NCBI GenBank assembly: GCA_041746855.1
Contig: JBGTGG010000152.1
Coordinates: 17,916 to 81,915 of the forward strand
DNA: 64,000 bases
Direction of reading: 5' to 3'
From: JBGTGG01 sp041746855
Lineage (GTDB): Bacteria > Bacteroidota > Bacteroidia > Cytophagales > Cyclobacteriaceae
The notes under the pieces: generated by a model
Database searches by the model: none
Told to the model about the DNA's origin: nothing
The model's input: only the letters and a program-made list of their open reading frames with translations
Made by a program: the position numbers and the translations under genes
Shown here: piece after piece, positions 52,831-60,880 of the stretch
How positions within the stretch are numbered: the first letter of the stretch is position 1
How the letters are laid out: every line of letters starts with the position of its first letter

Positions 52831-53177
52831 TTCTCATTCCAAATTCGTAGTATCCAATACACCGGAAAGCCAATGGTGCTGACGAAGATGAATACCAAAA
52901 TCCAAATGAGTTGCTCGGTACCACTGATTGATTTGTTACTGACTGCATGGATGATATAGAAAATCAGTAATCCTAAACTAATGAATCCGGTAATGATGAT
53001 TGGAATCAAAAATGAAAATACACCTGCCAAAATCACCGCGACATCCGGTTCCTGATGTTCGTGCGCCACCATGTTCATTACAAAAATGAAAATCTGGATC
53101 AGAAAATATGGAACGAGGACAAAGGGCAGAAGGGTGAATATTCCCACTACAATTTTTTGGTTTTTTGTGAGTTTCAT
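52806..53177 (-). CDS. PLDc_N-like small membrane protein
   Basis: 123 residues with three membrane segments. The last third reads IYHAVSNKSISGTEQLIWILVF and PVYWILRIW, the phospholipase-D N-terminal (PLDc_N) pattern without any catalytic PLD domain. Start at 53177 (MKLTKNQKIVVGIFTLL). The last residues, EVLEARY, are encoded by repeat sequence. Function unknown. Confidence 0.7.
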   Translation of the reverse strand: MKLTKNQKIVVGIFTLLPFVLVPYFLIQIFIFVMNMVAHEHQEPDVAVILAGVFSFLIPIIITGFISLGLLIFYIIHAVSNKSISGTEQLIWILVFIFVSTIGFPVYWILRIWNEKEVLEARY

Positions 53178-53201
53178 GTTTGATCAGTTTACTATAAAAA
53201 T

Positions 53202-53234
53202 AAAAAAAACTGCCTGCATTACTGCCGACAGTTT
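53202..53234 (-). terminator. Terminator of the RRM gene
   Basis: AAACTG (53207-53212) pairs with CAGTTT (53229-53234), with a weak inner GCA/TGC pairing; a T run follows on the minus strand. It lies 25 bp after the RRM gene stop. Confidence 0.5.
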
Positions 53235-53259
53235 CAAATATCAATATCCGGTTCCGGTG

Positions 53260-53535
53260 TTAGCGATTGTATCCGCCACCACGTGGAGCATCCGTTTTTG
53301 GACGAGCCTCGTTTACGACCAGGTTCTTTCCCATAAAGTCAACACCATTCAAATCGTTAATGGCTTGACGGGCAGCAGTTTCATCCGGCATTTCAACAAA
53401 GCCAAAACCACGACTGCGCTGTGTAAATTTGTCCATGATAATTTTTGCACTGGAGACTTCTCCAAATTGCTCGAATAATTCTTTTAGTTCCCCATCGGTG
53501 GATTTATAAGGGATGTTTGCAACGTAAATGTTCAT
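53260..53535 (-). CDS. RRM-type RNA-binding protein
   Basis: 91 residues: one RNA recognition motif with RNP2 IYVANI at residues 3-8 and RNP1 RSRGFGFVEM near 41-50, then a basic Gly-rich tail ending GGGYNR. Like the cold-inducible Rbp proteins of cyanobacteria, it probably acts as an RNA chaperone. The 177-bp region upstream contains no gene, enough for a cold-shock leader, but no such structure can be shown. Confidence 0.93.
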   Translation of the reverse strand: MNIYVANIPYKSTDGELKELFEQFGEVSSAKIIMDKFTQRSRGFGFVEMPDETAARQAINDLNGVDFMGKNLVVNEARPKTDAPRGGGYNR

Positions 53536-53712
53536 TTGTCTGTATTCAAAGTTGATATTAAACCTAACTGATTCCTAAACCGGAAAAATGCCATCGGGTT
53601 ACGGGTCAATTCTTATCAAAGGTAGCCGATAATATGAGAATTTCAAGTTTTTAGACGGTTAGTCAATTTTTTTTTCGATGTTTCGGAAAGGTTTAACCAA
53701 AGGGATAGTGCT

Positions 53713-54159
53713 ATGGTGAGAATACTGTTAATGGCATCGTTGGTTTTGATTGGCCTGAATGCAATCGGTCAATCTGTAAACCAGCAATCAGGAGATGCGG
53801 AAGAGATCAAACAAATCAAGAACGTATTGAAGGATCAGGCAGCCGCCTGGTCGGAAGGAAACCTTGAAAAATTTATGGAAGGATATTGGAAATCCGATTC
53901 GTTGATGTTTGTGGGGAGTAGGGGAATTACCTATGGTTGGGATAAAACATTGGCGAATTATAAACGTGGGTACCCGGACAAATCACATACCGGAAAACTG
54001 GATTTTGAAATCCATCACATACAGAAAGTTGGTGAGGGAGGTTATTTTGTGATTGGAAAATTTATGTTGACGCGCGAAGTTGGCGATGCCAGTGGTTTCT
54101 TTACGTTACTTTGGAAAAAGATTGATGGTGAATGGAAAGTGGTTGTTGATCACACATAG
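53713..54159 (+). CDS. Exported DUF4440/SnoaL-like protein
   Basis: 148 residues with a signal peptide (MVRILLMASLVLIGLNAIGQ). The mature protein matches the NTF2-like DUF4440 pattern: VLKDQAAAWSEGNLEKFMEGYW, then FVGSRGITYGWDKTLANYKRGY and a C-terminal WKKIDGEWKVVVDHT. Such cone-shaped domains bind small ligands or act as unknown hydrolases. Followed by a short repeat pair and the rhomboid gene. Confidence 0.8.
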   Translation: MVRILLMASLVLIGLNAIGQSVNQQSGDAEEIKQIKNVLKDQAAAWSEGNLEKFMEGYWKSDSLMFVGSRGITYGWDKTLANYKRGYPDKSHTGKLDFEIHHIQKVGEGGYFVIGKFMLTREVGDASGFFTLLWKKIDGEWKVVVDHT

Positions 54160-54160
54160 T

Positions 54161-54200
54161 GTCAGGCTGAGCTTGTCGTTGTCAGACTGAGCTTGTCGAA
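54161..54200. repeat. Two tandem 20-bp repeats
   Basis: GTCAGGCTGAGCTTGTCG and GTCAGACTGAGCTTGTCG, each followed by two bases, directly after the DUF4440 gene. The unit resembles a REP-type sequence frequent in Bacteroidota. Confidence 0.75.
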
Positions 54201-54244
54201 GTCAATTAAATTGTTTAGCATTTAAAAGTGAGCAGAAAAAATTT

Positions 54245-54910
54245 ATGGAAGACATAGGAATCGTAACGTTAGGCATTATCGGACTAAATGTAATTGTGTC
54301 GTATACAGGATTTAACAATCCTATATTCTTTGAGAATAATTTATTTCAGGTCAGGGCAATTCTGGCAGGAAAAGATTACAAGCGAATGATTACGTCTGGC
54401 TTCCTTCATGCCGACTGGGGTCATTTGTTGTTTAACATGATTTCATTTTATAGTTTCAGTACCAGTCTGGAATACTATTTAGGTCCTGTTAAGTTTTTGA
54501 TATTATACTTTGTAAGTTTAATTGGCGGAAATATGTTGTCGTTGTTTATTCATCAGCACCATGGAAGTTATCGGGCTGTGGGAGCATCGGGTGCGGTATG
54601 TGGAATCATCTTTGCAGCGATTGCACTTTTCCCGGGAATAGAAGTTGGGTTTATCTTTATTCCGATTCCTATCCCCGGCTGGATATTCGGAATTCTCTAC
54701 GGGTTGTACACGGTCTACGGAATCAAAAGCAATATGGGCAACATCGGCCACGAAGCACATTTGGGTGGCGGAATTATCGGATTGGTTGTAGCCGTTGCTT
54801 TAGTACCGGCAGTATTGACCACTAACTTGTTTGCAATTTCGATGATTGCAATTCCAACGCTGGGATTTATTATTGTGTTGGTTGTGAAACCGAGTTTGTT
54901 AATTAAGTGA
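54245..54910 (+). CDS. Rhomboid family intramembrane serine protease
   Basis: 221 residues with six membrane segments. Catalytic Ser115 in AVGASGAVCG and His172 in HEAHLGGG form the dyad; the oxyanion region HLLFNM (His60, Asn64) precedes it. Cleaves transmembrane substrates within the bilayer. GWIFGILYGLYTVYGIKSN is family-typical. A 28-bp gap separates it from the next small membrane gene. Confidence 0.92.
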   Translation: MEDIGIVTLGIIGLNVIVSYTGFNNPIFFENNLFQVRAILAGKDYKRMITSGFLHADWGHLLFNMISFYSFSTSLEYYLGPVKFLILYFVSLIGGNMLSLFIHQHHGSYRAVGASGAVCGIIFAAIALFPGIEVGFIFIPIPIPGWIFGILYGLYTVYGIKSNMGNIGHEAHLGGGIIGLVVAVALVPAVLTTNLFAISMIAIPTLGFIIVLVVKPSLLIK

Positions 54911-54938
54911 TAAAGATTTCTGTAATAGTTGTAGATGC

Positions 54939-55298
54939 ATGAAACTTAATTTTTACGACAGAATGTACTATTTGATGTATCTTATGCTCGGTCGTTTGGG
55001 TAATTATGATCTAGGGTTTAAGTCTATGATGCTTTTAAGTATGTTGATGACGTTGAATGTTATAACTATTATTTCGTTGTTTTTTGATAAATCTATATTG
55101 AGGAATTTTACTACCTACACTTCTGCCGGTTTAGCAGTTCTGCCACTAATTGTATTTAATTACTTTTACTTTGTTTATGATAAAAGATATGAGAAGATTT
55201 CTAATCTAATGCTTTTTAGGAAGACTTCTATTGACTCATTTGGTGGACCAATCTATATTATATTGACCATCGTTTTTCTTATGTATTCAATTACTTAA
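54939..55298 (+). CDS. Small membrane protein of unknown function
   Basis: 119 residues with three predicted membrane segments (about 27-48, 60-82, 98-117) and no recognised domain. The A+T-rich, rarer codon mix differs from nearby genes. Starts 28 bp after the rhomboid gene and is probably co-transcribed with it. A CA microsatellite follows 40 bp later. Confidence 0.6.
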   Translation: MKLNFYDRMYYLMYLMLGRLGNYDLGFKSMMLLSMLMTLNVITIISLFFDKSILRNFTTYTSAGLAVLPLIVFNYFYFVYDKRYEKISNLMLFRKTSIDSFGGPIYIILTIVFLMYSIT

Positions 55299-55338
55299 TA
55301 TTCTTCAATTAGCGCATTTTCCATTCCTCAGTCTTTGT

Positions 55339-55365
55339 CACACACACACACACACACACACACAC
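55339..55365. repeat. (CA)13 microsatellite
   Basis: Twenty-seven bases of pure CA dinucleotides between the small membrane gene and the YiaA-like gene. Such long dinucleotide tracts are rare in bacteria and mutate easily. A short frame beginning MSHTHTHT over it is not a gene. Confidence 0.95.
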
Positions 55366-55412
55366 CGAAATCGAAATCTCCACCTAACACATTAGTGTTG
55401 ATCAAGATGAAT

Positions 55413-55441
55413 AAAAAAAGCAGCCGGAATAATCGGACTGC
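55413..55441 (-). terminator. Terminator of the YiaA-like gene
   Basis: GCAGCCG and CGGACTGC pair with one bulge around GAATAAT. On the minus strand it is followed by seven T residues, 29 bp after the YiaA-like stop. Confidence 0.8.
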
Positions 55442-55469
55442 CTTTTCATTATTAAAACCAACTTGTTTC

Positions 55470-55928
55470 TTACTGACTATCCCGAATATTCTTTTGCACG
55501 GCTACCGCAGAAAACATACTCAGAATATACGCCATGCTGTAGAATCCTTTTTCGCTTAGCGATAAACGCGCGTTCCATAATCCGATTACTAAAAGCAAGA
55601 TTGCCGACAATGTTGAAAACCAACTCAATCCATAATAGATATCGGTAACAGGAATTCCTTCAAGCCTGTCGCGGACACTTTTCTGAACAGAGATCACGGC
55701 AAACAATCCAAACAGCAGGATCGTAAAATAGTATCCTTTTTCATTCAACATCATGTCGGCATTGATAAGTCCGATGATGTATGCAGTAATGCCAATAACC
55801 AATGCCATCCAGGCAGCACCGATGAACGCAGCAGAAGGTTTAGTAAACCTATTCCGTTGTGATTTGAAATCCGATTCTTCATTCAATTTGTTCTCAGTCA
55901 TAACTTTTTCGTTTTGATTTGAGATCAA
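55470..55928 (-). CDS. YiaA/YiaB-type membrane protein
   Basis: 152 residues from the upstream ATG, or 143 from the second (MTENK). Two copies of the two-helix YiaAB domain: FIGAAWMALVIGITAYIIGLINA with LNEKGYYFTILLFGLFAVISVQKSVRD, then a second pair ending SLSEKGFYSMAYILSMFSAVAVQKNIRD. Inner-membrane protein of unknown function. A Crp-type regulator gene lies 52 bp upstream on the same strand. Confidence 0.88.
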   Translation of the reverse strand: MISNQNEKVMTENKLNEESDFKSQRNRFTKPSAAFIGAAWMALVIGITAYIIGLINADMMLNEKGYYFTILLFGLFAVISVQKSVRDRLEGIPVTDIYYGLSWFSTLSAILLLVIGLWNARLSLSEKGFYSMAYILSMFSAVAVQKNIRDSQ

Positions 55929-55980
55929 ATGTGAAGCAATGCAATTCGAATTGCATTTACATTTGTAAAGAAATTGAAGC

Positions 55981-56550
55981 TTAGCCTTTTTTCGCCCGGA
56001 TTCGGCTTAATTGAGTAGGAGTGATCCCCAAATAAGAAGCGATATGGTATTGGGCAATGTTATTTTCCAACTCCGGAAATTCCTTTTGAAATACGGCATA
56101 GCGTTCTGCCGCATCAAACATAACCAACGACATTTCCCTTTTCTCTTTCTTCACAAAGAAGTCCTCGGCAATTTTTCTATTCAGGCTTTCAATGCTTCTA
56201 TTGTCCGGATAAAGATCAATGATGTCTTGAAAGTTCGCTTCCAGCAAGGTGCCATCGGTCAACCATTGAATGTTGATTTTATTGGTTTCTCCGGTAATCA
56301 GAGCAGAGTAAGGCCCAACAATAGACGGGTTCATAAAAAACAATTTATTGAACTCTTCCCCTTTATCATTTTGATAATATGCTCGCATGATCCCTTCTTC
56401 AAGGAAGCCAATTTTCTTGGCGTGCTCCCCTGCTCTTGCATAAAAATCATTTTTCTTAAAATGTCGTGGAGTGAAAAGTTTGAGCAATACTTCTAATGAG
56501 GAATTGGGAATGTTTGAATAGGCGAGTAAGTAAGAAGAAAATGAATGCAT
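55981..56550 (-). CDS. Crp/Fnr-type transcriptional regulator
   Basis: 189 residues: cyclic-nucleotide-binding-type beta roll (FKKNDFYARAGEHAKKIGFLEEGIMRAYY), a long helix (EDFFVKKEKREMSLVMFDAAERY), and a short C-terminal helix-turn-helix (IAQYHIASYLGITPTQLSRIRAKK). The canonical cAMP phosphate-binding residues are not evident. Members of this branch are common in Bacteroidota and often regulate the neighbouring gene, here the YiaA-like protein. Confidence 0.88.
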   Translation of the reverse strand: MHSFSSYLLAYSNIPNSSLEVLLKLFTPRHFKKNDFYARAGEHAKKIGFLEEGIMRAYYQNDKGEEFNKLFFMNPSIVGPYSALITGETNKINIQWLTDGTLLEANFQDIIDLYPDNRSIESLNRKIAEDFFVKKEKREMSLVMFDAAERYAVFQKEFPELENNIAQYHIASYLGITPTQLSRIRAKKG

Positions 56551-56634
56551 AGTGATGGTCTATCCTATTTCAGAAATTGACTTATTGTTTTCGTGAAGAT
56601 GATAGCCAATGGGTAGGGGACGAAGCTAAAAAAG

Positions 56635-56847
56635 TCAATTGTTTTTTGACAATCCGTTTATGTCCATTCGTTTATCGATCTCTTTTATTTTATCATAAAT
56701 AATATCAAGTTCACCTTCATGGACTTCTTTTAATTCATTAAAAGCCTGATCAAGCAATTTAGTATGGTCTCGTAGATACCTCATTTTGGCTTCCGTAATT
56801 ACACGCAAGCGTGCTACTTTTTTCTCTAATTCGTCTAACTGTGCCAT
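56635..56847 (-). CDS. Small coiled-coil protein
   Basis: 70 residues, almost one amphipathic helix (ELEKKVARLRVITEAKMRYLR and ELDIIYDKIKEIDKRMD), with heptad spacing of Leu/Ile. No signal peptide, no known domain. Standalone between the Crp-type and SDR genes. Function unknown. Confidence 0.6.
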   Translation of the reverse strand: MAQLDELEKKVARLRVITEAKMRYLRDHTKLLDQAFNELKEVHEGELDIIYDKIKEIDKRMDINGLSKNN

Positions 56848-56997
56848 TTGAAACGTTTTTCTTTTTGGTTATTACTAAGGTATGAGACTAATCCCGTTAC
56901 AGGAAACATATTATAATTTATTTTTGCTTAGCTATCAAAAATTTTGCCGTTCTAACCTCGATCTACATCCCAGAAGAAATTGACAATTTCCTAATTA

Positions 56998-57690
56998 TCA
57001 CGCATTCCCATACACCTTAAACACCGGTTCGCGAAGTGCTTTCCCTTCTTCTGAACAAATAAATGCCATTGCCTCAGCGATTGCTTCCGGTTTTACCCAG
57101 TCATCAAAATTTGCCTCGGGCATGCTCTTTCTGTTTTGAGGCGTGTCAATGGTGCTGGGCACAATTACGGTTGATACAACATTTGAAGATGCCCCCTCCG
57201 CATTTAAAAATTCCGCAAGTTTAAAAAGCTGTGATTTGGCAAGTGCATAGGCTACATTGTTTTTGCCTTGATTGGCAATCAGTGATGGACGTGATCCAAT
57301 AAAAATCAAGCGACCACCATCGGGTTGGTTGCACATGCGCGCAAAGATGGGTCGCGCGAGAAAATAGGCCGTATCAAAATTTAGTTTGTGCATTTTCGAA
57401 ATCAATGCGTGATCGGTTTCTGCAATTGTTCCGGAAGAAAATCCTCCCACCAGCATCAACGCTGCATGGATACTGCCATAGGCCATAATTGCACGTGTTG
57501 TAAATTTTTCTACGGCTGCTTCATCGGTAAGATCAAGTTCGTGGATGTCTATCGGTGCATCGGTATCGTAGCCAAGATTTTTGCCGGGGCTCACGGTGGC
57601 AATGACATTGTAATTCAATGCAAGAAATTTTTCGACTGTTGCTTTGCCCAGGTTTCCAGCCGCTCCGGTGATGATCACATTTTTTTGCAT
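56998..57690 (-). CDS. SDR family oxidoreductase
   Basis: 230 residues. NAD(P)-binding TGAAGNLGKATVEKF (GxxGxxG near residues 8-14), catalytic Ser in IGSRPS and Tyr/Lys in YALAKSQLF (YxxxK). Short-chain dehydrogenase with unknown substrate. Its neighbour downstream on the same strand is a 70-residue coiled-coil gene; the barrel protein gene starts 3 bp upstream and may share its transcript. Confidence 0.92.
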   Translation of the reverse strand: MQKNVIITGAAGNLGKATVEKFLALNYNVIATVSPGKNLGYDTDAPIDIHELDLTDEAAVEKFTTRAIMAYGSIHAALMLVGGFSSGTIAETDHALISKMHKLNFDTAYFLARPIFARMCNQPDGGRLIFIGSRPSLIANQGKNNVAYALAKSQLFKLAEFLNAEGASSNVVSTVIVPSTIDTPQNRKSMPEANFDDWVKPEAIAEAMAFICSEEGKALREPVFKVYGNA

Positions 57691-57693
57691 CGC

Positions 57694-58557
57694 TTAATTT
57701 TTTGGTGGCTTGCGTTTTGATTTGAATTGATACGCTTTGTCGCCTCTTCGTTTTCCTTTTCCTTTCTTACTGTTTTCTAAATCGAAAGTGCGTGAAGCAC
57801 CAATTGTAAAATACACAAAGACTTCTTTACGGTCACCGGAAATATCGTACAATGTTTCGTGGTTATCGACTTTTGTTAAATACGTGGTAGTGCGCGGTTC
57901 AAGAAAACTATAGTTGGCGCGCAGATCAAAAGAAATTTTGAGTAGTTCTGTTACTTCCCAATCGGATCGAAAACCCAATGCACCTGTAAATTGGATTTTG
58001 TTAAAATCACTTGACGACAACATTTGGTAATCATTGACTTTGGGTACTTCCACACCGTCATATTCAATACTGTAATCATCTGGTAATATTGGATAGACCG
58101 CCAATGGAAATCTCATTTTACCTGCATTGTGGGATATGGTTTCTTCTCCGCTGATGAGGTATTGCACTCCGGCTGCGGCAATAAAACTCACTTTAAAAAA
58201 TGAAAGGTCGATTACATGCAATTTGAAACCAATGGGCATATCGATGTATTGCATATTGATTTTGCGGATGCCTATTTGTCCACCCACGGAATTGAGGACA
58301 TTGAAATTTTGTCCGTTTTTGATATAGCTCGGACTAGCGATGAGCCCAAAGGCATCGTAGTCGATTTCAAAATTAAAACCGATCGGGGCATATTTTACTA
58401 AGTAGCGGTATTGATAGCGTGGGTCATTTTCAATTCCCTGGTCGAGGGTAAAAGGCGCGGTTAATCCCGTGAACAATCCTACCGAAACAATTTTCTGGGA
58501 AAATGCCGAAGCGGGGAGAATTAAAAGAATAATGAATGTTAAGTTCCAACGGGTCAT
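57694..58557 (-). CDS. PorT-like outer-membrane beta-barrel protein
   Basis: 287 residues with signal peptide (MTRWNLTFIILLILPASAFSQ). Alternating polar/hydrophobic strands with aromatic ends (VSVGLFTGLTAPFTL, KVSFIAAAGVQYLIS, ISFDLRANYSFLEPRT, EVFVYFTIGASRTFDL) fit the outer-membrane beta-barrel (PorT-like) family. A basic tail (KKGKGKRRGD) is odd for a barrel and may be an extra periplasmic extension. Function unknown. Confidence 0.78.
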   Translation of the reverse strand: MTRWNLTFIILLILPASAFSQKIVSVGLFTGLTAPFTLDQGIENDPRYQYRYLVKYAPIGFNFEIDYDAFGLIASPSYIKNGQNFNVLNSVGGQIGIRKINMQYIDMPIGFKLHVIDLSFFKVSFIAAAGVQYLISGEETISHNAGKMRFPLAVYPILPDDYSIEYDGVEVPKVNDYQMLSSSDFNKIQFTGALGFRSDWEVTELLKISFDLRANYSFLEPRTTTYLTKVDNHETLYDISGDRKEVFVYFTIGASRTFDLENSKKGKGKRRGDKAYQFKSKRKPPKN

Positions 58558-58702
58558 GAGGCCCAGTTATAGTTAGGTCAAGTATGCCAAATTAAACATA
58601 AATTCAGATAGTTAAATCACAAAGGGCACCTCCTGATGTTTTTTTCGATGATCACCTGCTTTTCCGGTTGAAAATCCAACGATCATTTTAATGTAATTTT
58701 CT

Positions 58703-59410
58703 TTAGGCTAGGTTGTGATACACTCGCTGCACATCTTCATCGCTTTCCAACACATCAATAAGTTTTAAAACTTCATCCTGATGCTCCTCCGATAATTCTT
58801 TGGTCACGGTTGGGATGTATACCAGTTCTGAGCTTTTAGGTTCAATTTTTTTGTCTTCGAGAAATTTCTGCATGTGCCCAAATTCAGTGAACTTGGTGTA
58901 TACTGTAATTTCCTCTTCATCTTTCTCTATTTCTTCTGCACCAGCATCAATAAAGTCAAGCTCTAATTCATCGAGATTGATGGAAGCTGCGTCAAATTTA
59001 AATGAACCTTTGTGTTCGAATAGAAAAGCAACGGAACCAGAGTTGCCCATACTACCGCCACCTTTTGAAAAATGAACACGGATGTTTGCGACAGTACGCG
59101 TAGGGTTGTCTGTTGCAGTTTCTATTAGGATGGGAATTCCGTGAGGACCGTATCCTTCGTACACTACTTCCTGAAAATCCTTTTCACCTTTAGCAGAAGC
59201 ACGGTTGATGGCGGCATCAACACGGTCTTTCGGCATGTTAACACCTTTTGCATTTTGAATGGCCAATCGGAGTTTCGGATTGTTTTCCGGCAACGGGCCA
59301 CCATCCCGAACGGCTATGGAGATTTCTTTGCCGATCCGTGTAAACGCTTTGGCCATCTTGTCAAAGCGGGCGAACATCCGGTGTTTTCGTTTTTCAAAAA
59401 TGCGTCCCAT
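58703..59410 (-). CDS. YebC/PmpR family protein
   Basis: 235 residues. Conserved N-terminus (MGRIFEKRKHRMFARFDKMAKAFTRIGKEI) and the family motifs NMPKDRVDAAINRA and GGGSMGNSGSVAFLFEHKG. YebC-family proteins act as DNA-binding regulators in some bacteria and as translation factors that help at polyproline stalls in others. It is separated from the glycosyltransferase gene by REP-like repeats. Confidence 0.95.
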   Translation of the reverse strand: MGRIFEKRKHRMFARFDKMAKAFTRIGKEISIAVRDGGPLPENNPKLRLAIQNAKGVNMPKDRVDAAINRASAKGEKDFQEVVYEGYGPHGIPILIETATDNPTRTVANIRVHFSKGGGSMGNSGSVAFLFEHKGSFKFDAASINLDELELDFIDAGAEEIEKDEEEITVYTKFTEFGHMQKFLEDKKIEPKSSELVYIPTVTKELSEEHQDEVLKLIDVLESDEDVQRVYHNLA

Positions 59411-59520
59411 GATTCTATTTTAAATTCTGTGCAAAGTAAGCCTGATTCGTTTTTTGTTCAAAAAAATGTTTCACCTAATTCTTTTTATCCGTCTGACCAC
59501 TTTTTACATATGTTCTCTAC

Positions 59521-59606
59521 GGCAAAGGCAGGCCTATCGAGTTTGTAAGGTTGAGCCTGCCTGCGAGTAGCCCCTTCGGCATAGGCAGGCCTGTCGAAAC
59601 CCTAGC
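59521..59606. repeat. REP-like repeat pair with GCAGGCCT core
   Basis: GGCAAAGGCAGGCCTATCGA (59521-59540) recurs as GGCATAGGCAGGCCTGTCGA (59578-59597), with an inverted GCCTGCCTGC between. The group folds into several hairpins at the end of the glycosyltransferase gene. Confidence 0.75.
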
Positions 59607-60777
59607 TTTCAGCTCGTTTTGATTTCTCCCACACAACCGATTGTTTTCCTTTTAAGTATCGAAAAAAACCAGCGTATACAGACAAGTTCATTACTGAAAA
59701 ATAGTACGGCACGAAAAAACCTTTTATCGGAATTTTTTTATTGCGAAAGAGGTATCCAACTCCAGCTATTACGTAAAAGAATATTTGCCCGAGGAAAACC
59801 CATTGAAAAAATAAAATTCCATTCCACGCAAGGTAAGCGTTCGAAATAAATAGTATCGGCAAAGCAAGGGGGGCAAGCGTCCAGCGCAATACGCGATGGG
59901 AAATATATTGAAAAGAGAGCAGTCCGTATTTGAAAGGATTCAACAAATAGGAGAGGAGGACAATGGCTTGAATGCCTCCGGCAGAAATCCGTACTTTTCT
60001 TTTCCACTCTTCATCAACGGAAGCTGAAGCAGTTTCTGTTGCATAGGCTTCTGGTTCATACACAAAGCGATATCCGGAAGAAGCGATCTTTAAGGAGATA
60101 TAAAAATCCTCAATAATAATATTGGAAGGAGGTTCTTCGAAAAGTGAGGTGCGAATAGAAAACAATTCACCCGCTGCTCCTACCACGGAGTTGAGATCGC
60201 TGTCTTTTTTCTTAAGGAAAGATTCATATTTCCAGTAGAGTCCTTCACCTGCGCCAGCAGCATTATCAGCAGATTTTGAAAAGATTCGTTTTTCACCGGC
60301 CACTCCCCCCACTTTTTCATCTGAATAATGGCGTGCAATCTTTTTCAATGCCTCCTGATTTAACAACGTGTTGGCATCCGAAAAAATGACAATGGGAGAA
60401 GTCACTTCTTTCATTACGCGGTTAACCGCATGGATTTTTCCTTTTCTGCCCGGTTCATGAAAATGTCGGATTTGGGGATATTGTGAGATGATAGCCCCGG
60501 TTTCATCGGTTGAACCGTCTGTGACGAAAAACAAGTTTATTTTATCAGCTGGGTACGTGAGCGACAGTGTATTTTCAATTTTTTCCTGAATGATGGATTC
60601 TTCGTTGTAAGCAGCAATCAATAGGGTGATGTGGGGCCATTCAAGCGGATCGGCCACCATTTTTGGTCGGGATGTAAGTTTATCAAGGATAAAGACCACA
60701 ATTCCATAACCAATATAGGTGTAGCCAACCACCACCAAACATGTCCAGAAAGTAATTTGCGCCCCAAAAAGCATCAT
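59602..60777 (-). CDS. Membrane-bound family 2 glycosyltransferase
   Basis: 391 residues. One N-terminal membrane segment, then the GT-A domain: HITLLIAAYNEESIIQEKI, FFVTDGSTDETGAII, SDANTLLNQEALKK (DxD-like) and the acceptor-side EDFYISLKIASSGYR, with KVRISAGGIQA as the RW-type motif. Three or four membrane segments follow. Processive cellulose-synthase-like or poly-GlcNAc synthase-like enzymes look this way. Substrate unknown. Divergent from the giant MBG gene. Confidence 0.88.
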   Translation of the reverse strand: MMLFGAQITFWTCLVVVGYTYIGYGIVVFILDKLTSRPKMVADPLEWPHITLLIAAYNEESIIQEKIENTLSLTYPADKINLFFVTDGSTDETGAIISQYPQIRHFHEPGRKGKIHAVNRVMKEVTSPIVIFSDANTLLNQEALKKIARHYSDEKVGGVAGEKRIFSKSADNAAGAGEGLYWKYESFLKKKDSDLNSVVGAAGELFSIRTSLFEEPPSNIIIEDFYISLKIASSGYRFVYEPEAYATETASASVDEEWKRKVRISAGGIQAIVLLSYLLNPFKYGLLSFQYISHRVLRWTLAPLALPILFISNAYLAWNGILFFQWVFLGQIFFYVIAGVGYLFRNKKIPIKGFFVPYYFSVMNLSVYAGFFRYLKGKQSVVWEKSKRAES

Positions 60778-60880
60778 TTATTAGTTTTTTGAAAACGCGA
60801 AACTAAGAGTTACTAAAGGATTAAATAACGAATAGAGAAAAGAATTTTATGTAAGTTTGCAAGTCTATTTGGTGTAAATC

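Noticed and set aside
52721..52948. 75-codon minus-strand frame rich in Trp and Cys
   Set aside because: It reads the heptad array in another frame (CWILDAGCWMLD) and overlaps the better supported PLDc_N-like gene.
55335..55559. Open frame beginning MSHTHTHTHT
   Set aside because: It is only the translation of the CA tract and runs into the terminator and the end of the YiaA-like gene on the other strand.
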